This document shows positions 1-7,447 of a DNA stretch of 10,455 bases, in pieces. The position numbers and the translations under genes are program-made. Below the pieces are notes generated by a model. The model saw only the letters and a program-made list of their open reading frames with translations, did not search any database and was not told where the DNA came from. Position 1 is the first letter of the stretch, and each line of letters opens with the position of its first letter. Source of the DNA: Yinghuangia elevatio (GTDB taxonomy: Bacteria > Actinomycetota > Actinomycetes > Streptomycetales > Streptomycetaceae); contig NZ_JBEZFP010000214.1 of assembly GCF_040649515.1 (NCBI RefSeq), positions 1 through 10,455 of the forward strand, read 5' to 3'.

Positions 1-324
1 GAGCAACTCACCAGCCATACCCGCCCACTGCGACCCCTGCCCCGGGAACACGAACACCGTCTTCCCCACCGGACCCGCCGACCCCGTCACGACACCAGCA
101 GACGGCTCACCCGCCGCCAGCGCCGCCAAGCCGTCGCGCAACCCGGCGAAATCCCCTACCACCACGGCGCGTTCGTCGAACAGCGCACGGGTGGAGACCA
201 GCGAATGCCCGACGTCGACGGGGTGCAGAGCGACGGCACCGTCAGCGGTGACCAGGTCGAGCAGGCGTTGCGCCTGCGGGCGCAGGGCCGCCGCGCGCTT
301 GGCCGTGACGATCCACGGCACTGC
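1..324 (-). other. KS2-AT2 linker and start of AT2 (cut by window edge)
   Basis: Residues about 2365-2472. The linker begins AAVPWIVTAKRAAALRPQAQ. The AT core begins TVFVFPGQGSQWAGMAGELL at 2453 and is cut at base 1. The selective motifs lie outside. The FVFPGQGSQW opening, unlike the FTGQGSQH of AT1, is more often seen in methylmalonyl ATs, a weak hint only. Confidence 0.85.
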
Positions 325-3300
325 CGCCGTGGACGCGTCCGACTGCGGTTCGTCGTCCTCGACCGGTGTCGCCTCAAAGTGTTCGAGGATGACGTGGGCG
401 TTGGTGCCGCTCACCCCGAAGGAGGAGACCGCGGCTCGGCGCGGGCGCCCGGTCTCGGGCCATTCCCGTGTGTCGGTGAGAAGCTCCACGCGCCCCGCCG
501 ACCAATCCACATGCGGAGTGGGCTCGTCGACGTGCAGGGTCTTGGGAAGGACCCCGTGCCGCAGCGCCTCGACCATCTTGATCACACCCGCCACCCCCGC
601 GGCGGCCTGCGCATGCCCGATGTTCGACTTCAACGACCCCAGCCACAAAGGCCGATCGTCCGGCCGCCCCTGCCCGTATGTCGCCAACAACGCCTGCGCC
701 TCGATCGGATCGCCCAAGCGCGTCCCGGTGCCGTGCGCCTCCACCACGTCCACGTCGGCCGCCGTCAGACCGGCATTCGCCAGCGCCTGACGGATCACCC
801 GCTGCTGCGACGGACCGTTCGGCGCCGTCAGACCGTTCGACGCACCGTCCTGGTTCACCGCCGAACCCCGCACCACCGCAAGCACCTTGTGCCCGTTGCG
901 TACCGCATCCGACAAACGCTCCAGGAGGAGCATCCCGACGCCCTCGGCCCAGCCGACCCCGTCGGCGGCGCCCGCGAAGGCCTTGCAGCGGCCGTCCACG
1001 GCCAGGCCGCGCTGCCGGGAGAACTCGGTGAACGCGCCGGGCGAGGCCATGACCGCGACGCCGCCGGCGAGGGCGAGGTCGCTCTCGCCCGTACGCAGGG
1101 ACTGCGCCGCCAGGTGCAGCGTCACCAGGGAGGACGAGCAGGCCGTGTCGACCGTGACGGCCGGCCCCTCGAACCCGAACGAGTAGGAGATGCGGCCCGA
1201 AGCCACGCTGCCCGCCGAGCCGTTGCCCACATAACCCTCGAGGCCGGCGGGTACGTCCGCCGGCTGCGGGGCGTAGTGGTGGTACATGACACCCGCGAAG
1301 ACCCCGGTCCGGCTGCCCCGCAGCACGGTCGGGTCGATGCCCGCGCGCTCGAAGACCTCCCATGTGGTCTCCAGCAGCAGGCGGTGCTGCGGGTCGGTGG
1401 CAAGTGCCTCGCGCGGCGAGATCTCGAAGAACCCGGCGTCGAAGTCGGCGGCGTCGTACAGGAAGCCGCCGTGCCGCGTGTAGGACTTGCCGGGCGCCAA
1501 CGGGTCTTCGTCGAAGAGGTCGTCGACGTGCCAGCCCCGGTCGTCGGGGAACGGGCCGACGGCGTCGGTGCCCGACGCGACGAGGTTCCACAGATCGGCG
1601 GGCGACGCGACGCCGCCGGGAAGGCGGCAGGCCATGCCCACGATGACGACGGGGTCGTCGGCCACCGCGCCCCCGACCGCGGGGATCTTCTCCGTCGCGT
1701 TCGCCACCGCCGCACGGTCCACGCCGCCCGCACTCCCCGCACTGCCCGCACTGCCCACGAGTTCGTCGCGAAGATGGCCGGCAAGCGCGCTCGGGGTCGG
1801 ATAGTCGAAGACCGAAGTCGCGGGCAGCCGCAGGCCGGTCGCCGCGTTGAGCCGGTTGCGCAGTTCGACGGCCGTGAGCGAGTCCATCCCCATGTCGCTG
1901 AAAGCACGCCGGGGACCGACGGCATCCGGCTCCGCACCGAGCACACCCGCCACCGCCGCGGTGACCAGGTCGAGAACCTCCGCGTCGCGCCCGGCGGCGT
2001 CCAGCGGCGCGAGTCGCGCCGCGAGCCCCCCGGTGGCCGTCGGAGCGCCCGCGGCGGCGGCTGCCGTCCGCCGCCGCGGGGGGACGAGGCCACGGAGAAG
2101 GGACGGCACGGGTTCACCGGTCGTGGCGGCCCTGCCCCGCAAGCCGGCGAGGTCGAGGGGTGCGGGAACGAACACAGCCGAGGTGGCGGCCCGGTAGCCG
2201 GATGCTCCGGGCGCGACGGGACCACCGGTGAGCGCGTCGAACAGCCGCAGGCCTTCCCGAGTGCCGAGGGCCCGTATCCCGGCACGGGCGGCGCGGGCCC
2301 GGTCGGCTCCGGTCAGGTGGGCGGTCATGCCGCCCGCCTCCTCCCACATCCCCCAGGCGAGCGACACGGCAGGCAGTCCGGCCGCGCGGCGCCGCTCGGC
2401 CAGGGCGTCGAGGAACGTGTTGGCCGCGGCGTAGTTCCCCTGCCCGGCTCCGCCCATCACGGCCGCGACGGACGAGAACAGCACGAACGCCGAAAGCCGG
2501 TGATGGCGCGTCAGGTCGTGGAGGTGCCACGCGGCGTCCGCTTTCGGACGGAGCACTGACGCAATGCGCTCGGGTGTGAGCGACGCGGTGACACCGTCGT
2601 CGATGACGCCGGCCGCGTGCACGACCGCAGTGAGCGGGTGTTCGGACGGGATGGCATCCAGAGTTCGGGCCAGGGCCTCGCGATCGGCGGCATCGACCGC
2701 CGCGACGACCACGTGCGCGCCGAACTCGACCAGCTCCTGCACGAGTTCATGGGCTCCCGGAGTGTCGAGACCGCGGCGACCGGTGAGGATCAGGTGCCGT
2801 ACGCCGCGTTCGGCCACCAGGTGCCGCGCCAAGTGGGTGCCAAGAGCTCCAAGGCCGCCGGTGACGAGCACGGTTCCGTCCGGATCCCAACTGTCGGCGG
2901 GTTCGTGGGCGTCCGGGGCGGGAGTAGGTCGCGCGAGCCTGGGGACGAGCAAGGTCCCCTCACGCCAGGCCAGTTGGCCTTCGTCGGCGGCGAGGGCGGC
3001 ATCGTACGCCGCACTCAGCGCGGTCCGGCCCGGCGTCCGCCGGGGGTCCCGGCCACCGGTGGAGAAGTCCGCGTCGACGTCGAGGAGCACGATACGGCCG
3101 GGCTGCTCGCTCTGCGCGCTGCGGACCAGGCCCCAGACGGCCGCGCCCGCCGGGTCGGGAACGTCGCCCGGGGCGGCGGCCACCGCGCCACGCGACAGGA
3201 CGACCAGCCGGGGGCCGTCCGGATTGTCCGGGCGGGCAAGCCAGGCCTGAAGCGTCGCGAGCGCCCGCGTCGTCTCGCGGTGGGCGGCGGCCGCGGTGTC

Positions 3301-6300
3301 GGCCGGATCGATCGGTCCGCCGACCACGTGCACCGGGATCTCGCCGTCGCCGAGGTCCAGCTGACCGAGCTGACGGAGCTGACGGAGCTGACCGAGCTGA
3401 TCCAGTTGACCGGGATGACCGGATCGGTCCGACGGCGGGACGACCGTCGCGCCCAAAGCCTTGCCCGCGCCCCATGGATCCTCGCCGAGCACGGCCCACA
3501 TGCGACTGTCGGCCTGGCCTCCGGTGCCGGTCGCCGGGACCCAGGTCGGCACGAACAGCGCGTCGTGATCGGTGCCGCGCGCCCCGGCGACCTGCTCGGC
3601 CGTCGCGGGCCGGGTGGCGAGCGCGGAGATGGACACGACCGGCGCGCCGGTGTCGTCGGCGGCGTCGAAGACCAGGTCTCCCACGCCGGTCATCACCATG
3701 CGTATGCGCAGTGCGGTGGCGCCGGTGGCGTGCAGCCGCACGCCGTTCCATACGAAGGGCAGGCGGTTGGTGCCCTCGTCGGTGGTGGCGAGCGATTGGT
3801 ACGTGGCCGCGTGGAACGCCGCGTCCAGCAGCGCCGGGTGCAGGCCGTAGCGGCCCGCTGCCTCGCGTTCCGCCTCCGGGAGCACGGCGTCGGCGAAGAT
3901 CTCGTCGCCGCGCCGCCACGCGGCGCGCAGCCCGCGGAAGGCCGGACCGTAGGCGATTCCGGCGCGGGCAAGGGCCTCGTAGGCGTCGGACACGTCGACC
4001 GGAACCGCTCCCGCGGGTGGCCAGTCGGCGCCGCCGAGCACGTCGCGAGCCTCGTCCGCGCCGCCGGGCGTCTCCGTGGTGCCGCCGGGCGTCGCCGGGG
4101 CGGAAGCGACCAGGTAACCGGCGGCGTGCCGGTTCCACGGGTTGTCCGCCGCCGCTTCCTCCGCTCGGGCGTAGACCGCGACGGGACGGCGCGCCGGGGT
4201 CCTGCCGGGCTCGGTGGCGCCGACCACGACCTGGAGGTGTGCCGCGGCGCGCTCGTCGAGCACGAGTGGTGCCTCGATCACGAGTTCGTCGACGGTGTCG
4301 AGTCCGACCTCGTCGCCCGCCCGGATCGCGGCCTCGACGAAGGCGGTTCCCGGCACGAGGACCGAGCCCATGACGACGTGGTCCGCGAGCCAGGGGTGTG
4401 TGCGCGCCGAAAGGCGTCCGGTCAGCAGGACGCTGCCCGCGCCGCCGGACGTCGCCTCGTCGGTGCCCTCGGTGTGTGCGACGTGCACGGCCGCGCCGAA
4501 GAGCGGGTGCCCGGCTGCTGCCAGACCCAGTCCTGCGGGATCGGCGCCGCCCGTCGCGGGCTGGTCGATCCAGAAGCGCCGGGGCTGGAAGGCGTACGTG
4601 GGCAGTTCGACCGGGCGCGGCGCGAACGGCCGGTAGAACTCGTGCCAGTCGACGACGGCGCCCTGCGCGTGGGCTGCGCCGAGCGCTTGGAGCACCGTCG
4701 CGGCCTCGGCACGATCGCGGCGCAATGCGGCTGCGAACAGAGGCGGTTCGTGGTTGTCCGTGGTCGCGAGCGAGTCCTGCGCCATCGCGGTGAGGATGCC
4801 CTCGGGGCCGAGTTCGAGGTAGGTGCGTACGCCCTCCCCGGCCAGGTGCGTGACGACGTCGTGGAAGCGCACGGCGTTGCGGACGTGTGCGACCCAGTGT
4901 TCCGGGTCGGCGAGTTCGTGTCCCTCGACGACACGGCCGGTGAGGTTGGAGACGACCGGGATGGCCGGGGCACCGTAGGCGAGTCCGGCGGCGACGCCGC
5001 GGAACTCGTCGAGCATGCCGTCCATGAGCGGCGAGTGGAACGCGTGGCTGACGCGCAGGCGCCTGGTCTTGCGGCCCAGCGCGGTGAAGTGTGCCGCGAC
5101 CTTGAGTGCGGCGTCCGTGTCGCCGGACACCACGATCGCGTTCGGCCCGTTGACGGCCGCGATGCCCACCCTGTCCTCGCGACCGGCCAGCGCGGCAGCG
5201 ACCTCGGACTCGGTGGCCTGCACCGCGATCATCGCGCCGGTGGTCGGCATCGCCTGCATGAGCCGGGCGCGAGCCGCGACCAGTGCCGCGGCGTCGGCCA
5301 CGTCGAGCACGCCGGAGACGTGCGCCGCGGTGAGTTCGCCGAGCGAGTGGCCGGTGACGAAGTCCGGGCGTACCCCCCAGGATTCGAAGAGCCGGTAGAG
5401 GGCTGTCCCGAGTGCGAACAGGGCCGGCTGCGCGTAGATCGTACGGTCGAGTTGCCCGGCCGCGAAGTCGTCGCCCGGTTCGGCGAAGACGATCTCGCGC
5501 AGCGCATGGGGGACGTGCCCGGCCAGGTTGCGGTCCAACGCCTCGGCCACGGTGTCGAATGCGGCCGCGAACACGGGGTAGCGGGCGTGGAGTTCCCGTC
5601 CCATGCCGAGGTGTTGGCTGCCCTGTCCGGTGAAGAGAAAGGCCAGCCCCTCCGCCGCCGCACTTCCGCGCACGACCTCCGGACCAGGCGCCTCACCCCG
5701 GGCGAGCGCATCCAACCCGGCGAGGAACGCGGCGGTGTCGTCGGCGACGACGACCGCGCGCTCGGCAAGGGCCGCGCGGGTGGTGGCGAGCGAGTACGCG
5801 GTGTGGAGGGAGGACTCGGCGTCGAGGGGGGACTCGGGGTCCAGGACCACCGCCGACCCGCCCGATCCCGCCGATGCCGTACGCACGTGTGCCGCCAACC
5901 GCTCGGCCTGCGCGCGCAAGGCGGCCGGGGTCTTCGCCGACAGCACCCACGGGACCGGTCCGGGCGCGGTGCCGAACGCCGCGACGTCACCTGTCCCGTC
6001 TGCCGGCGCGGGACGGTCGTCCTCTTCCCTCACGTCCTCCGGGCGTTCGAGGATGATGTGCGCGTTGGTGCCGCTCGCGCCGAACGCGGAGATCCCCGCG
6101 CGGCGCGGACGGCCGGTGTCCGGCCAGGGCAGCGCCTCGGTGAGCACGCGTACGTTCCCAGCCGTCCAGTCCACGTACGGAGTGGGCTCGTCGACGTGCA
6201 GCGTCTTCGGGAGCACCCCGTGGCGCATCGCCTCGATCATCTTGATCACGCCGACGATTCCGGCCGCCGCCTGGGTGTGGCCGATGTTCGACTTCGACGA

Positions 6301-7416
6301 GCCGATCCACAGCGGCCTGTCCTCGGGGCGGCCCTGGCCGTACGTCGCCAGGAGCGCCTGGGCCTCGATGGGATCACCCAGGGTGGTGCCGGTCCCGTGG
6401 GCCTCCACCGCGTCCACGTCCGCGGCGGTCAGGCGCGCGTTGCGCAGCGCCTCGCGGATGACGCGCTCCTGCGACGGGCCGTTCGGCGCGGTGAGTCCGT
6501 TCGATGCGCCGTCCTGATTGACCGCGCTGCCGCGCAGCACCGCGAGGATGCGGTGGCCGTTGCGGCGGGCGTCGGCGAGGCGCTCGACCAGCACCAGGCC
6601 CACGCCTTCCGACCAGCCCGTGCCGTCCGCCGCTCCGGCGAAGGCCTTGCAGCGGCCGTCGGCGGACAACCCGCGCTGCCGGGAGAACTCGACGAAGCCC
6701 AGCGGCGAGGCCATCAGCGTGACGCCGCCGGCGAGGGCCAGATCACATTCCCCGGTGCGCAGCGAGTGCGCCGCGAGATGCAGCGCAACCAGCGAGGACG
6801 AGCACGCGGTGTCGACCGTCACGGCCGGGCCCTCGAAGCCGAAGCTGTACGCGATGCGCCCGGACGCGACGCTCGCCGCGTTACCGTTGCCGATGTACCC
6901 GCCGACCTCGTCGGGGATCTCGCGCAGCCGGGCCGCGTAGTCCTGCCCGTTGGTGCCGGCGAACACGCCGGTGCGGCTGCCGGCGAGGCCGGTCGCGTCG
7001 ATGCCCGCGCGTTCGAACAGCTCCCACGCCGTCTCCAGGAGCAGGCGGTGCTGCGGGTCGGTGGCGAGTGCCTCACGGGGCGCGATGCCGAAGAAGTCGT
7101 TGTCGAACCCGGCGATGTCGGGCAGGAAGGAGCCGCTGCGGGTGGTGGACCGCCCTGGCTTGTCCGGATCGGGATCGTACAAGTCGTCGACGTCCCATCC
7201 CCGGTCCTCGGGGAAGGGGCCGATGGTCTCGGCGCCGTCCGCGACGATCCGCCACAGCGCCTCCGGCGACGTGGCGCCGCCGGGGAGGCGGCATGCGGCC
7301 GCGACGATGGCCACCGGTTCCGGCGACGTGTTCTCGGCTTCCCGCAACTGCTCGCGGGTCTCGTGGAGTTCCACGGTCAGCCGCTTGAGGAGGTGGCGTA
7401 TCTGGCTGTCGTTCAT
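1..7416 (-). CDS. Modular type I PKS (docking-KS-AT-DH-KR-ACP-KS-AT...), 3' end outside window
   Basis: A bimodular or larger polyketide synthase, with 2,472 codons visible and still open at base 1. The start is ATG at 7416-7414, chosen because it opens directly into a typical docking coiled coil (MNDSQIRHLLKR...) before the first KS. The order by residue is docking 1-30, KS1 34-458, AT1 590-905 (malonyl type), DH 963-1245, KR 1285-1745, ACP 1808-1886, KS2 1922-2348, then the KS-AT linker and AT2 from about 2453, cut by the edge. All catalytic residues I looked for are intact. The first module should add an acetate unit and reduce and dehydrate it to an alkene. Oddities are a 9-bp tandem repeat inside the KR structural half, a GSA repeat between ACP and KS2, and a changed IVGMACR motif in KS1. 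There are no TTA codons, so no bldA-type control is visible here. Confidence 0.97.
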   Translation of the reverse strand, partial: MNDSQIRHLLKRLTVELHETREQLREAENTSPEPVAIVAAACRLPGGATSPEALWRIVADGAETIGPFPEDRGWDVDDLYDPDPDKPGRSTTRSGSFLPDIAGFDNDFFGIAPREALATDPQHRLLLETAWELFERAGIDATGLAGSRTGVFAGTNGQDYAARLREIPDEVGGYIGNGNAASVASGRIAYSFGFEGPAVTVDTACSSSLVALHLAAHSLRTGECDLALAGGVTLMASPLGFVEFSRQRGLSADGRCKAFAGAADGTGWSEGVGLVLVERLADARRNGHRILAVLRGSAVNQDGASNGLTAPNGPSQERVIREALRNARLTAADVDAVEAHGTGTTLGDPIEAQALLATYGQGRPEDRPLWIGSSKSNIGHTQAAAGIVGVIKMIEAMRHGVLPKTLHVDEPTPYVDWTAGNVRVLTEALPWPDTGRPRRAGISAFGASGTNAHIILERPEDVREEDDRPAPADGTGDVAAFGTAPGPVPWVLSAKTPAALRAQAERLAAHVRTASAGSGGSAVVLDPESPLDAESSLHTAYSLATTRAALAERAVVVADDTAAFLAGLDALARGEAPGPEVVRGSAAAEGLAFLFTGQGSQHLGMGRELHARYPVFAAAFDTVAEALDRNLAGHVPHALREIVFAEPGDDFAAGQLDRTIYAQPALFALGTALYRLFESWGVRPDFVTGHSLGELTAAHVSGVLDVADAAALVAARARLMQAMPTTGAMIAVQATESEVAAALAGREDRVGIAAVNGPNAIVVSGDTDAALKVAAHFTALGRKTRRLRVSHAFHSPLMDGMLDEFRGVAAGLAYGAPAIPVVSNLTGRVVEGHELADPEHWVAHVRNAVRFHDVVTHLAGEGVRTYLELGPEGILTAMAQDSLATTDNHEPPLFAAALRRDRAEAATVLQALGAAHAQGAVVDWHEFYRPFAPRPVELPTYAFQPRRFWIDQPATGGADPAGLGLAAAGHPLFGAAVHVAHTEGTDEATSGGAGSVLLTGRLSARTHPWLADHVVMGSVLVPGTAFVEAAIRAGDEVGLDTVDELVIEAPLVLDERAAAHLQVVVGATEPGRTPARRPVAVYARAEEAAADNPWNRHAAGYLVASAPATPGGTTETPGGADEARDVLGGADWPPAGAVPVDVSDAYEALARAGIAYGPAFRGLRAAWRRGDEIFADAVLPEAEREAAGRYGLHPALLDAAFHAATYQSLATTDEGTNRLPFVWNGVRLHATGATALRIRMVMTGVGDLVFDAADDTGAPVVSISALATRPATAEQVAGARGTDHDALFVPTWVPATGTGGQADSRMWAVLGEDPWGAGKALGATVVPPSDRSGHPGQLDQLGQLRQLRQLGQLDLGDGEIPVHVVGGPIDPADTAAAAHRETTRALATLQAWLARPDNPDGPRLVVLSRGAVAAAPGDVPDPAGAAVWGLVRSAQSEQPGRIVLLDVDADFSTGGRDPRRTPGRTALSAAYDAALAADEGQLAWREGTLLVPRLARPTPAPDAHEPADSWDPDGTVLVTGGLGALGTHLARHLVAERGVRHLILTGRRGLDTPGAHELVQELVEFGAHVVVAAVDAADREALARTLDAIPSEHPLTAVVHAAGVIDDGVTASLTPERIASVLRPKADAAWHLHDLTRHHRLSAFVLFSSVAAVMGGAGQGNYAAANTFLDALAERRRAAGLPAVSLAWGMWEEAGGMTAHLTGADRARAARAGIRALGTREGLRLFDALTGGPVAPGASGYRAATSAVFVPAPLDLAGLRGRAATTGEPVPSLLRGLVPPRRRTAAAAAGAPTATGGLAARLAPLDAAGRDAEVLDLVTAAVAGVLGAEPDAVGPRRAFSDMGMDSLTAVELRNRLNAATGLRLPATSVFDYPTPSALAGHLRDELVGSAGSAGSAGGVDRAAVANATEKIPAVGGAVADDPVVIVGMACRLPGGVASPADLWNLVASGTDAVGPFPDDRGWHVDDLFDEDPLAPGKSYTRHGGFLYDAADFDAGFFEISPREALATDPQHRLLLETTWEVFERAGIDPTVLRGSRTGVFAGVMYHHYAPQPADVPAGLEGYVGNGSAGSVASGRISYSFGFEGPAVTVDTACSSSLVTLHLAAQSLRTGESDLALAGGVAVMASPGAFTEFSRQRGLAVDGRCKAFAGAADGVGWAEGVGMLLLERLSDAVRNGHKVLAVVRGSAVNQDGASNGLTAPNGPSQQRVIRQALANAGLTAADVDVVEAHGTGTRLGDPIEAQALLATYGQGRPDDRPLWLGSLKSNIGHAQAAAGVAGVIKMVEALRHGVLPKTLHVDEPTPHVDWSAGRVELLTDTREWPETGRPRRAAVSSFGVSGTNAHVILEHFEATPVEDDEPQSDASTAAVPWIVTAKRAAALRPQAQRLLDLVTADGAVALHPVDVGHSLVSTRALFDERAVVVGDFAGLRDGLAALAAGEPSAGVVTGSAGPVGKTVFVFPGQGSQWAGMAGELL
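373..1653 (-). other. KS2 ketosynthase domain
   Basis: Residues 1922-2348, starting DDPVVIVGMACRLPGG. Active site C2093 (DTACSSS), H2228 (EAHGTGT) and H2268 (KSNIGH); it ends FGVSGTNAHVILE. Each catalytic residue lies exactly 1,888 residues after its counterpart in KS1, so the active-site spans align without gaps. It should accept the unsaturated chain from the preceding ACP. Confidence 0.97.
1729..1755. repeat. 9-bp tandem repeat in ACP-KS2 linker
   Basis: Three copies of CGCACTSCC (plus strand) run from 1729 to 1755. They encode three Gly-Ser-Ala units at residues 1888-1896, just after the ACP and before KS2. A flexible GSA linker is expected to tolerate copy-number change; here again the unit is a whole number of codons. 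Confidence 0.88.
1759..1995 (-). other. ACP domain of the first module
   Basis: Residues about 1808-1886. DMGMDSLTAVELRNRL places the phosphopantetheine Ser at S1846; the more common form is LGFDSL. LPATSVFDYPTPSALAGHL follows. It is joined to KS2 by a linker of about 35 residues containing a GSA repeat. Confidence 0.95.
2182..3564 (-). other. KR domain, B-type by fingerprint (IDD variant)
   Basis: Residues about 1285-1745. The structural half includes a repeat-bearing stretch near 1338-1352. The catalytic half starts GTVLVTGGLGALG (1514-1526). The B-type signature is IDD rather than LDD (HAAGVIDDGV, about 1600-1609). K1625, FSS at 1647-1649, Y1662 and N1666 complete the active site. M1654 occupies the A-type Trp position and A1665 precedes N1666, so it reads as B1. 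A D-hydroxyl feeding the DH would normally give an E double bond. No ER lies between the halves. Confidence 0.88.
3361..3423. repeat. 9-bp tandem repeat inside KR coding sequence
   Basis: On the plus strand the unit CTGACSGAG (S = C or G) occurs four times in a row at 3361-3396, then decays through CTGATCCAG, TTGACCGGG and ATGACCGGA to 3423. The unit is three codons long, so copy changes keep frame. In the protein it gives five Leu-x-Gln units (1338-1352) in the structural half of the KR. Confidence 0.93.
3682..4530 (-). other. DH dehydratase domain, apparently active
   Basis: Residues about 963-1245. It starts with the HPLFGAAV segment (969-976). The catalytic motif HVVMGSVLVP fits HxxxGxxxxP with H1013. 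YGPAFRGL is at 1156-1163, and HPALLDAAFH (1193-1202) supplies the catalytic Asp D1198. LPFVWNGVRLHATG follows at 1219-1232. All signature residues are present, so it should dehydrate the beta-hydroxyl made by the adjoining KR. Confidence 0.92.
4584..4615. repeat. 32-nt exact direct repeat at post-AT linker (copy 1)
   Basis: These 32 bases are identical to 9754-9785. Both encode PVELPTYAFQ at the end of an AT domain, although the two ATs have different predicted substrates and lie in different genes and reading frames. Confidence 0.92.
4702..5649 (-). other. AT1 acyltransferase, malonyl-CoA type
   Basis: Residues 590-905. It begins FLFTGQGSQHLGMG, has GHSLGE with nucleophile S691, LMQAMP at 719-724 and HAFH at 791-794. 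HAFH together with the FTGQGSQ and LMQ features is the malonyl-CoA pattern, so this module adds an unbranched two-carbon unit. It ends in the post-AT linker LPTYAFQPRRFW near 938-949. Confidence 0.94.
6043..7317 (-). other. KS1 ketosynthase domain
   Basis: Condenses the incoming chain with the extender unit. Residues 34-458 carry the complete active site: C205 in DTACSSS, H340 in EAHGTGT and H380 in KSNIGH. The domain ends in FGASGTNAHIILE. The active Cys is not replaced by Gln or Ser, so this is an elongating KS, not a loading decarboxylase. The N-terminal motif, normally IVGMACR, is IVAAACR here. Confidence 0.97.
7330..7416 (-). other. N-terminal docking domain (coiled coil)
   Basis: Residues 1-29 read as one amphipathic helix, beginning MNDSQIRHLLKRLTVELHET and ending in REQLREAEN, with Leu/Ile at heptad-like spacing and basic residues R7, K11 and R12 near the start. 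It sits immediately before KS1 (EPVAIV...). This is the usual receiving half of a class 1 PKS docking pair; the expected donor is the tail encoded just upstream. Confidence 0.87.
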
Positions 7417-7447
7417 GGTGTGGTTCCGCCCTGTTCTCGCCGTGGCG
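7417..7447 (-). promoter_or_regulatory. 31-bp intergenic gap with weak ribosome binding site
   Basis: Between the upstream TGA and the ATG at 7416-7414 there are only 31 bases. Read on the minus strand, GGGCGGA (plus positions 7425-7431) sits 8 nt before the ATG and is the best, though weak, Shine-Dalgarno candidate. No hairpin terminator or promoter-like element is visible, so the two genes are almost certainly co-transcribed and may be translationally linked. Confidence 0.6.

Noticed and set aside
1122..2285. Minus-strand open frame of 387 codons in another frame
   Set aside because: Overlaps the ACP-KS2 region out of frame; Arg/Ser/Pro-rich translation with no domain. The same applies to the minus-strand frames at 374-1591, 2960-4138 and 8067-9470.
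205..2559. Plus-strand open frame of 784 codons
   Set aside because: Same antisense frame, ended only by a single TCA serine codon of the PKS gene. No recognisable protein features.
2881..3120. Enoylreductase between the KR halves
   Set aside because: The stretch between the KR structural and catalytic halves is short and contains no ER NADPH-binding motif, so the module stops at the alkene.
3361..3423. Repeat considered as CRISPR or a regulatory iteron array
   Set aside because: Units are 9 bp with no spacers, stay in the reading frame of the KR and decay gradually, which fits an intragenic minisatellite.
1..7416. Possible frameshift or broken PKS gene, since no closed frame spans it
   Set aside because: Translating every codon from 7416 to 1 gives continuous KS-AT-DH-KR-ACP-KS-AT sequence without a stop. 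The frame simply runs off the left edge.
7417..7447. Promoter or terminator between the two genes
   Set aside because: Only 31 bp, with no inverted repeat followed by T-rich sequence and no convincing -10/-35 pair; read-through is the simpler view.
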